In this document: positions 1-6,202 of the stretch, in pieces | How positions within the stretch are numbered: the stretch's first letter is position 1 | Layout of the letters: each line of letters begins with the position of its first letter | NCBI RefSeq assembly: GCF_009696045.1 | Contig: NZ_VUMT01000011.1 | Location: 1-64,000 of the forward strand | DNA length: 64,000 nt | DNA from: Velocimicrobium porci | Lineage (GTDB): Bacteria; Bacillota; Clostridia; Lachnospirales; Lachnospiraceae | Direction: 5' to 3' | Made by a program: the position numbers and the translations under genes | The notes under the pieces: model-generated | The model's database searches: none | What the model saw: the letters and a program-made list of their open reading frames with translations, nothing else | What the model was told of the DNA's origin: nothing

Positions 1-2
1 GA

Positions 3-431
3 CCTGTCATCGCCACTTCCAGGATTGATAAATATGATGGTGAAATGGTTACTTTCCACTACAATCGCCACGAGGATGAAAAATATATTGAAGAAACCAT
101 TCCTGCCATGGATTTCATCAAACGGTTGATCCGGCACATACCTGAAAAACATTTCAAAATGATCCGGTATGGCGGCCTTTACGCTCGCCACCGTAAGATT
201 GATTCAAATCTCCATCGTGCCATTTCAAAAAGCAAACATCATATTTACCGCAGCTTCAATCAATGGAGAACTGCTATTCTATCCTCTTTCGGTTATGACC
301 CTCTGGAATGTCCTGACTGTAAGCACAAGATGGTCTTTCTTGAACTTTATTACAATCACAAACGCGTATCTCTCGAAGAACTTTACGAGAAAGCAATGTC
401 CAAATCTCGTGGAAAGCGTTCTTCTGCATAA
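3..431 (+). CDS. IS91-family transposase, C-terminal part (cut by window edge)
   Basis: The frame is open from the window edge, so the N-terminal catalytic part lies outside. What is visible is the C-terminal region of an IS91/ISCR-like transposase: a 'RPVIATSRI..YDGE..TF' type stretch, a 'FKMIRYGGLYARH' block typical of the family, and a CPDCKHKM zinc-ribbon-like pair near the end. It ends at a normal TAA. A small gene follows 48 nt downstream and may belong to the same element. Whether the full transposase is intact cannot be judged from here. Confidence 0.8.
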   Translation, partial: PVIATSRIDKYDGEMVTFHYNRHEDEKYIEETIPAMDFIKRLIRHIPEKHFKMIRYGGLYARHRKIDSNLHRAISKSKHHIYRSFNQWRTAILSSFGYDPLECPDCKHKMVFLELYYNHKRVSLEELYEKAMSKSRGKRSSA

Positions 432-479
432 ATTCCTCTGATTTTATGATATAATCCTCTGGAAGGAGGATAAACTACT

Positions 480-656
480 ATGAAACCAAACATCGAGGAA
501 TTACGCAAAAAATATATGGATAATCCCCCAGAAGGTATGACTTCCAAGGACATTCGCCGTATGAGCGAGGAAGAACTTCTGGATATGGATTACTTCTTGA
601 ATGAAGATGACTTATTCGCCGATGAGGCTGGTGCAGAAGGTTTTTATATCTTCTAA
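480..656 (+). CDS. Small acidic protein downstream of IS91 transposase (58 aa)
   Basis: ATG at 480 is preceded by a strong GGAGGA ribosome site. The 58-residue product is acidic (EEELLDMDYFLNEDDLFADE) and shows no signal peptide or membrane segment. It directly follows the transposase on the same strand, so it may be a passenger or accessory ORF of the IS. I do not recognise its family. Reality of translation rests on the ribosome site and clean frame only. Confidence 0.6.
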   Translation: MKPNIEELRKKYMDNPPEGMTSKDIRRMSEEELLDMDYFLNEDDLFADEAGAEGFYIF

Positions 657-677
657 ACAGTGTCGTCTATTTCCCAT

Positions 678-702
678 GCCCGCCTTTGTGCGGGCTATTT
701 TC
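678..702 (+). terminator. Rho-independent terminator after IS91-associated genes
   Basis: GCCCGC at 678-683 pairs with GCGGGC at 690-695, followed by the T-rich TATTTTC. It sits 22 nt after the small ORF and plausibly ends the plus-strand transcript. Confidence 0.6.
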
Positions 703-714
703 ATCCAAGCGTTT

Positions 715-745
715 AACGAAAGTCGAACTTTCCTATAAAGTAAAG
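715..745 (+). repeat. Remnant of dispersed repeat family B (3' end only)
   Basis: The stretch carrying GAACTTTCCTATAAAG matches the 3' end of the family-B repeats at 45501-45680 and 52340-52397 (ACGAACTTTCCTATAAAGC). The rest of the element is missing here. Confidence 0.5.
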
Positions 746-748
746 TAA

Positions 749-800
749 AAAATGCTCTGAATATTTCTAAAAATTTATAATAGAAATACCCAGAGCATAA
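749..800 (-). terminator. Long hairpin terminator downstream of the CsaA-like gene
   Basis: ATGCTCTG/CAGAGCAT and TATTTCTA/TAGAAATA form one long, nearly continuous stem. On the minus strand it is followed by TTTTTTA, as expected for a rho-independent terminator of the gene ending at 859. Confidence 0.7.
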
Positions 801-802
801 AG

Positions 803-856
803 TGCATAGTCATCCGTAGATATCAGGGGTCAAAATATCTTTTGACCCCAACATCA
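803..856 (-). repeat. Dispersed repeat family A, copy 1
   Basis: Read on the minus strand it begins GATGTTGGGGTCAAAAG, contains a perfect GGGGTCAAAA/TTTTGACCCC palindrome (829-852) and continues with TGATATCTACGGATGACTA. Related copies lie at 30755-30946 and 53650-53707. It starts two bases after the stop codon of the CsaA-like gene, in that gene's direction. Confidence 0.75.
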
Positions 857-858
857 TA

Positions 859-1209
859 TTATCCCGCACAAACACCGTTTGGAACCTTCTCCTCTGGAAC
901 CGCAAGCACTGGTAAGATTCCATCCGAATATCCTATATCAAATAGCATTCCCTCTGATTCAATTCCCGCCATTTTCCTTGGTGCCAAATTAACTACAAAT
1001 AAAGCCTGTTTTCCTTCTATCTCTGTAGGGTCTTCTCTTTCCTCTTTTAAACCTGATAAAATAACTCTCTGAAAATCACCAAAATCAACTGTAAGTTTTA
1101 CTAATTTTCTTGAATTCGCAACGTCTTCTACTTTTAAAATTTCCCCTACACGAATATCTAACTTCTCCAAATCATCAATTGAAACTACTTCTTTTACTGG
1201 TTGTCCCAT
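859..1209 (-). CDS. csaA: CsaA-like tRNA-binding (EMAP/MetRS-C) domain protein
   Basis: This 116-residue protein consists of a single OB-fold tRNA-binding domain. DLEKLDIRVGEIL near residue 13 and KMAGIESEGML near residue 79 are the hallmark segments shared by CsaA and the C-terminal dimerisation domain of methionyl-tRNA synthetase. Length fits stand-alone CsaA (about 110 aa). CsaA is described as an export-linked chaperone, while related proteins bind tRNA, so the role is uncertain. No clear ribosome site precedes ATG 1209, and the frame stays open a little upstream, toward the IS607 right end; the insertion may have replaced the native 5' region. Repeat A and a terminator follow. Confidence 0.8.
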   Translation of the reverse strand: MGQPVKEVVSIDDLEKLDIRVGEILKVEDVANSRKLVKLTVDFGDFQRVILSGLKEEREDPTEIEGKQALFVVNLAPRKMAGIESEGMLFDIGYSDGILPVLAVPEEKVPNGVCAG

Positions 1210-1229
1210 AACTATATTCTGCCACTCAA

Positions 1230-1403
1230 AACATAGACAAACATATCCATATCGAGATATTGAACGTTTTCACAAACTTTTCTTACTGTTTCGTCCTGTA
1301 TGCTTTTGCGATTACAAAGTAATACGCTACTCACAAGTTCTTGTACAGTCCACAGTCGTAAATTCCCGACTAAAGCCATCGGTACATGCCTACAAATGCT
1401 TGT
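1230..1403 (-). ncRNA. Candidate omegaRNA (reRNA) / IS right end of TnpB
   Basis: The stretch directly 3' of tnpB carries short hairpins in a row: AGTCG/CGACT (1354-1371), ACAAG/CTTGT (1333-1344) and ATTAC/GTAAT (1311-1323). TnpB proteins are known to use an RNA made from the 3' end of their element as guide scaffold, and this is where it would lie. The scaffold/guide boundary, and any TAM at the left end, cannot be fixed from one degraded copy. Confidence 0.45.
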
Positions 1404-2531
1404 TTATGCTATTTTGTAGGATGTTGCATCTCTTAAATTAAGACTTGCATTATAATCTCTGTCAGCATGATATCCACATTCACAAATGTATTCTCTGTCA
1501 GAAAGTTTTAAATCATTCTTGATACATCCACATTCATGACATAATTTACTGGATGGATACCATCTGTCTACAATTCTCAATTCAATTCCTAATTCTTTGC
1601 ATTTTGCTTCCAGTTTCGTCCTAAATTCATAGAATTTCTGTGAAGCAACTGCCTTTGAGAGATGTCTGTTTTTCATCATTCCTCTTACATTCAAATCTTC
1701 AATGGTAATATAAGATGGCTTGGTTTTTACTATCTCATTTACACATTTATTGATATAATCGGTACGAATATTATCAATTCTTTGATGAAGTTTTTGTACC
1801 TTTAAGACTTGCTTCCGAATATTTTGTCTAGTGGCTTCTCCTTTCATTTTCTTGTTGCGTTTCTTTAAGTCTTCGTATTTTCTCGATAGACAACGCTGTT
1901 CTCTTCTTAATTGTTTTTCTAATTTTCTTATTTTTGCAGTTTTATTGATATTTTTCTTTGTAATACCATTACTAATAATTGCAAAATCTTTCAGTCCCAA
2001 ATCAATTCCTAATCCAAACTCATTTAATTGTAGTTTTTCTGTACAAGAAATATCAATTAAAACAGATACATAATATCTTCCAGCTTTACAAGAAACGGTT
2101 CCACTTTTAATTACATACCCATCTTTCGTAGTAGGAATATAACCTTTTTCTTTCAATTTGACCCATCCAAGAGTAGGAATATTAATTCGATGTCTTTCAC
2201 AAAAACAATCTTTTGGATTATTTTTAACAAAATACATTTTTACATCCGATTTATTCTTTTTCTTGAATCTAGGAAATCCACTTTGTTTTTTGAAAAACCT
2301 GGTAAAAGCAGTACAGGCATTTTCCATAGATTTTTTAACCGACTTAGAACTTACTTCTTTTATCCATGAATACTCTGGATTATTTGGTATAAATTCATGA
2401 TTAATCCAAACACTAAATGATTTTGCTGTCATAAACTTTTCACCGTTGTTATAAAGTTCTTTATTATGAGCAAGATAGAAGTTATAAATAAACCTGCAAG
2501 TGCCAATTGTTTTAGTTATCTTTTGTATCTC
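1404..2531 (-). pseudogene. tnpB: TnpB (RuvC-like RNA-guided nuclease), N-terminus deleted
   Basis: From ATG 2432 the frame gives 342 residues, but homology-like sequence continues upstream (ITKTIGTCRFIYNFYLAHNK) to a stop just before 2531, with no start codon. About 17 N-terminal residues are therefore missing. The rest looks intact: RuvC motifs GIDLGLKDFAI, ITIEDLNVRGM and HADRDYNAS, with the zinc ribbon CHECG...CECG between the last two. TnpB is the IS200/605/607 nuclease related to Cas12. Here the N-terminal loss and absence of a ribosome site at 2432 argue that it is not, or only poorly, expressed. Confidence 0.8.
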
Positions 2532-2628
2532 TTATATCATTCTCTGTTTGGATTCCTTTAAATTGCAAATATTGGTCATAAGTATAATAACGTCTATCAG
2601 TAGGAGTACGATTCGCTTTTAATAACTT
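2512..2628 (-). pseudogene. tnpA: Fragment of IS607-type TnpA (MerR-like DNA-binding part)
   Basis: The minus-strand frame encodes LKANRTPTDRRYYTYDQY and then LQFKGIQTENDIR. This matches my memory of the conserved segment after the helix-turn-helix in IS607 serine-recombinase TnpA. It then runs into DTKDN-stop instead of the expected recombinase domain (family pattern ...KTVIYARVS). Both the first helix-turn-helix residues and the catalytic domain are gone. It overlaps the open tnpB frame, which locates the deletion junction. Confidence 0.6.
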
Positions 2629-2743
2629 AACTTTTCTCCTTTGATTCTAATATTTTATCTCTTACTTTTTTCTAATACAACTCTATCATTATAATTTAAA
2701 TATTGCAAGGTTAATCCTTCATTTCTTATGTATTTTTATTTTC

Positions 2744-3277
2744 TCACCTTTTCCAGATTACCTCAACAGACACCTCCTTCGCCTGCTTATTATAAGTTTC
2801 CAAATTAATCTCACCGGCATGAAACCCCTTCATGTCAATAATTCCATCAAAATTTGTAACATTAAAGGTCTTCTCAGTTGCCTGCTGCGTCATTTTTAAA
2901 AAAACCTCTCCTTCTTTCGCTGTACAGGCAACCCGAACTTGCTCCAATTCTTCTTCTTTTATTTTTATTGTTTGTCTAAAAGAACGCCCCGCCGTCTTAT
3001 AAGAAACGAGAAATTGATTTTCTGTTAAACTGTGCTCAGCCCCTATTGCCATTCCATCCACAATGGGAATATTAGAAACATCTGCAACCGATACATAAAT
3101 CATTCTCGTAGCTGCAAAAAGCAAGAAAAAAACTATACTTAAAGCATAATATTTTCTCACCTGCTTAATAAAAAAACCTTCTTCTTTACTTGCAACTTGG
3201 TTAATAAAAGCTGTTATACTAATACCCACTACTAAAATTAAAGTAACAAAAAAACCTATCTCCAAAAAATAATACAT
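2744..3277 (-). CDS. Membrane-anchored protein of unknown function (177 aa)
   Basis: I do not recognise the family. Two hydrophobic segments are seen, at about residues 5-27 and 44-64 (ALSIVFFLLFAATRMIYVSV). A ~110-residue extracytoplasmic-looking C-terminal part follows, rich in charged residues. The ribosome site is weak (GTGGGGATGTA). It is the last minus-strand gene of the purine island before the IS607 scar, 140 nt beyond the hydantoinase gene, so a link to purine catabolism is positional only. Confidence 0.6.
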   Translation of the reverse strand: MYYFLEIGFFVTLILVVGISITAFINQVASKEEGFFIKQVRKYYALSIVFFLLFAATRMIYVSVADVSNIPIVDGMAIGAEHSLTENQFLVSYKTAGRSFRQTIKIKEEELEQVRVACTAKEGEVFLKMTQQATEKTFNVTNFDGIIDMKGFHAGEINLETYNKQAKEVSVEVIWKR

Positions 3278-3417
3278 TACATCCCCACTTTATTGTTTAT
3301 TTTCTGATTCTATTATACCAATATATTCAGTAAAATTCAAAATATTTTTTTGATACACTAATTTTTTTTTAGTTTTTTTAAATTATTCTAAAACATTAAA
3401 CCGGGATACACAATTTG

Positions 3418-4797
3418 CTATAATATTTCATTTTCCATCGTACTACGTTTTACATATAATCCACAATTTTCTTTGATAACACATCCATGATCCACAACCA
3501 TCTGTCCGCGAAGAAATACTTTATCTGGTTTTCCTTTTATTTCAACACCCTCTAACGGTGAATAATCCATATGATAAAGCTGATTTTCTTTCGTAACTGT
3601 TTCACTGGCATTACCATTCCAAATTACAAGGTCTGCATCGCTTCCTTCTTTGATACACCCTTTTTTCGGATACAAACCGTATAATCTGGCAGGATTTTCA
3701 GCAAGATATTTGCACATCTGACTGACTGTAATCTTCTCTTCCAGTACCCCATAAGTATATAATAATTCTGCCCTATGCTGGACTCCCGGCATACCGTTTG
3801 GAATTTTTGTAAAATCTTCTTTTCCCATCTCTTTTTGTGTAAAATTAAAACTACAATGATCCGTGGAAATTGTATGTAATTTATTTTCTTTTAAAGCCTT
3901 CCATAGGCAATCGGCATCTTCTTTTTTTCTCAATGGTGGTGAGCATACGTATTTGGCACTCTCAAATCCGTCTAATTGATATTTTGAGTCGTCCATCAAT
4001 AAATATTGAGGACATGTTTCTAAAAATACCGTTTGTCCCTGTTCAATCGCCTGTTCTGCCTCTTTAAATCCAAGCTTTGAACTTAAATGAACAACTACAA
4101 TTGGAATATCAACCAGTTTAGCAATATAAAGCAAACGATTTACTGCTTCTGCTTCTACTTCTGCCGGTCTTGTAAGTGGATGAGCAGATGGAGAAAAGTT
4201 ACCATTTTCTTTTTGTTTCTTTACCAGCTCATCAATAATCGCTCCATTTTCGCAGTGAACCCCAACAATTCCACCATATTTTTTTAATTCTGTAAGAATT
4301 TCAAAAATCTCTCCATCACTAACTTTTGTGTCATATGTCATATATAATTTAAAGGACGTGATTCCTTCTTCAAACATCGCTTTCAAGTCATCTTTTGTCT
4401 GTTGATTCCAATCTGTCACTGCCATATGAAAACCATAGTCACAAGAAGATTTTCCGTCTGCTTTTTTATGCCAATGTTCACTTGCTTCTTCTAGCGTTTC
4501 ACCTTTATTTTGCGTAGCAAAATCAATAATACAAGTGTTTCCCCCTGCAATAGCTGCTTTTGTTCCTGAAGAAAAATCATCTGCGGTTACTGTCCCTGCT
4601 ACTTCTAAATCAAAATGTGTATGGGCATCTATAAACCCAGGAAAGATATAGTTTCCTTTTGCATCAATCACTTCCATCGATTCTTCTGCCTCAATTGTCG
4701 GTGCAATTCTTTTAATTTTTTCCTCTTCAATAAGCAAATCCATCTGTGTTGTTTCCTTACTTGTAACAACGAATCCGTTTTTTATTAAATATCTCAT
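3418..4797 (-). CDS. hyuA: Dihydropyrimidinase/hydantoinase-family amidohydrolase
   Basis: A cytosolic binuclear-metal cyclic amidohydrolase of 459 residues, the usual length for the D-hydantoinase/dihydropyrimidinase/allantoinase family. Visible metal motifs are DAHTHFDLE near residue 59, the carbamylated-lysine segment TSFKLYMTY near 150, VGVHCENG near 180, VVVHLSSK near 235 and STDHCSF near 313. ATG 4797 has a TTAGGAGA ribosome site. In gut-bacterial purine/urate islands such an enzyme is found with ssnA, ygfK, ygeX, ygeY and ygeW, and the same set surrounds it here, so it probably opens a ring in a purine-derived intermediate. The exact substrate cannot be read from sequence. Confidence 0.85.
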   Translation of the reverse strand: MRYLIKNGFVVTSKETTQMDLLIEEEKIKRIAPTIEAEESMEVIDAKGNYIFPGFIDAHTHFDLEVAGTVTADDFSSGTKAAIAGGNTCIIDFATQNKGETLEEASEHWHKKADGKSSCDYGFHMAVTDWNQQTKDDLKAMFEEGITSFKLYMTYDTKVSDGEIFEILTELKKYGGIVGVHCENGAIIDELVKKQKENGNFSPSAHPLTRPAEVEAEAVNRLLYIAKLVDIPIVVVHLSSKLGFKEAEQAIEQGQTVFLETCPQYLLMDDSKYQLDGFESAKYVCSPPLRKKEDADCLWKALKENKLHTISTDHCSFNFTQKEMGKEDFTKIPNGMPGVQHRAELLYTYGVLEEKITVSQMCKYLAENPARLYGLYPKKGCIKEGSDADLVIWNGNASETVTKENQLYHMDYSPLEGVEIKGKPDKVFLRGQMVVDHGCVIKENCGLYVKRSTMENEIL

Positions 4798-4870
4798 ATC
4801 CGATTCTCCTAATCTTAAGCATCTTCAAGAAGACTTCCAACATATACTCTAGACTATCCCACTACACAAG

Positions 4871-5578
4871 TTATAAATATTTATCCCTCGTAAAATAACC
4901 AATTCCAGAAAAGAACAATTTGTTCTTACTTACTTTCACCTTTTGCATTGTAACTCCCTCTGGATAAGAAAAGTTATCAGTCCAATATATCGTTGCCATA
5001 GGTACATTCGATAGAAAATCTTCCCAGTTTTTATTATTTTCTAAACTATGATATCTTTTTTCAAATATCTTTTTTAATTGTTTTTTTTGTTTTTCTTTTA
5101 GTTGTGTATCCAAATATTCCGAATCAATAAAATATTTTTCATGTTCACTTTCTTTATATGTTATTTTTTTTAATTGATTATCCTCTAAATTACTTTTATA
5201 TTCTTTATGTTCTTTTGATGGTTCTCCATACTCTTTTTTTAATTCTTGTAAAACAAGATTCATATCTAGTTCGTCAGGATATGAAACTGTAACTCCATAC
5301 AATCCATATTTATTTTCTTTTACTTTATAAAATTGAAAAATAACCCCTTCTGATTTTGTTTCTAAAACTTTCATATTAGGAATAGAAACCGTAATTCCAT
5401 CTTCACTTTTTTCATAATCTATATCATCCTTTGTAAAATTATAGCTCTTTAAAAGCTCATCGGGAGTCATTCCCCAATACGTATCTTGGAAGATAATATG
5501 CTTACTTTTTTCTTCCTGTGAGCAACTAATTAACAATAAAATTAATGGTAAAACAATACAAATATATATTTTTTCCAT
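4871..5578 (-). CDS. Putative lipoprotein of unknown function (235 aa)
   Basis: The N-terminus ICIVLPLILLLISC is a signal peptide with a lipobox (LISC), predicting a membrane-anchored extracytoplasmic lipoprotein. The mature part is lysine-rich, with a WGMTPDELLKSY segment near residue 35 that resembles lipoproteins annotated only as hypothetical. The ribosome site AGGTGA precedes ATG 5578. It lies between ridA and the hydantoinase gene on the same strand. Its base composition is more AT-rich than its neighbours, so it may be a later insertion rather than part of the pathway. Confidence 0.75.
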   Translation of the reverse strand: MEKIYICIVLPLILLLISCSQEEKSKHIIFQDTYWGMTPDELLKSYNFTKDDIDYEKSEDGITVSIPNMKVLETKSEGVIFQFYKVKENKYGLYGVTVSYPDELDMNLVLQELKKEYGEPSKEHKEYKSNLEDNQLKKITYKESEHEKYFIDSEYLDTQLKEKQKKQLKKIFEKRYHSLENNKNWEDFLSNVPMATIYWTDNFSYPEGVTMQKVKVSKNKLFFSGIGYFTRDKYL

Positions 5579-5630
5579 CTTCTATCACCTAATAATCAGA
5601 ATCTCATTTATAGATCTTAATAGAAACAAC

Positions 5631-5655
5631 GGACAGTACGCTATGCGAACTGTCC
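5631..5655 (-). terminator. Hairpin between ridA and the lipoprotein gene
   Basis: GGACAGT and ACTGTCC pair around an 11-nt loop. On the minus strand GTTGTTTC follows, a poor U-tract, so it may be a weak terminator after ridA. Confidence 0.4.
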
Positions 5656-5753
5656 TTATGTTCAATAAAAACGGCGGTCCAAATTCTTTTTTCCGTGTCC
5701 GTCACTGTTTTTACTTCTTTCATTTTAATTTTTTTATTTTTTACTTTTATATC

Positions 5754-6128
5754 TTATATTGTAGCTGTCAATTCAACTTCACATAGTACATTTTTAGGTA
5801 ATGTCTTAACTGCTACACAAGAACGTGCAGGTTTTGATACAAAATATTTTGCATATACTTCATTAAATGCTGCAAAATCACCCATATCTGCTAAAAAGCA
5901 AGTTGTTTTTACTACATTTTCAAAGTTTGTTCCTGCTTCTTCTAATACAGCCTGAAGATTTTTGCAAACTTGTTCTGCCTGAGCAATAACATCACCTTCT
6001 ACAACATTTCCTGTTGCTGGGTCAATTGGAATCTGCCCGGATGTAAATAACATATTATTTGCTACGATTGCCTGTGAATATGGTCCAATTGCTCCTGGTG
6101 CTTTTGTTGTTGCGATTACTTTGTTCAT
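5754..6128 (-). CDS. ridA: RidA family enamine/imine deaminase
   Basis: A full-length (124 aa) RidA/YjgF protein with the family blocks APGAIGPYSQA near residue 10, SGQIPIDPATG near 30 and the RSCVAVKTLPKN block with its conserved arginine near 102. RidA hydrolyses reactive enamine/imine intermediates such as 2-aminoacrylate, which PLP lyases release. Diaminopropionate ammonia-lyase, encoded in the same island, is exactly such an enzyme, giving a sensible reason for the linkage (inference). ATG 6128 has an AGGAGGAA ribosome site. Confidence 0.92.
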   Translation of the reverse strand: MNKVIATTKAPGAIGPYSQAIVANNMLFTSGQIPIDPATGNVVEGDVIAQAEQVCKNLQAVLEEAGTNFENVVKTTCFLADMGDFAAFNEVYAKYFVSKPARSCVAVKTLPKNVLCEVELTATI

Positions 6129-6202
6129 GTTCTATTCCTCCTAAACTTTTCTATAAATTTTAATATCAAATGTAGTATACCACATCCGTAAACTTATCTA
6201 AA

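Larger units (their letters stand above)
1230..2640 (-). mobile_element. Decayed IS607-type element (tnpA scrap + tnpB + right end)
   Basis: On the minus strand the order is: a fragment of an IS607-type TnpA MerR-like domain, a TnpB frame lacking its N-terminus, then a structured right end. One internal deletion, with its junction near 2512-2531, has removed the TnpA recombinase domain and the first ~17 codons of tnpB. The element boundaries are estimates, since I could not define the ends exactly. Confidence 0.65.

Noticed and set aside
749-800. Hairpin as IS200-type transposon end
   Set aside because: Its place and T-run fit a terminator of the CsaA-like gene; no TnpA of the IS200 type is nearby.
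842-1072. Plus-strand ORF opposite the CsaA-like gene
   Set aside because: It is the antisense shadow of a clear tRNA-binding domain gene; no ribosome site. The same holds for the many other ORFs opposite ygfK, xdh, mfd and spoIIE.
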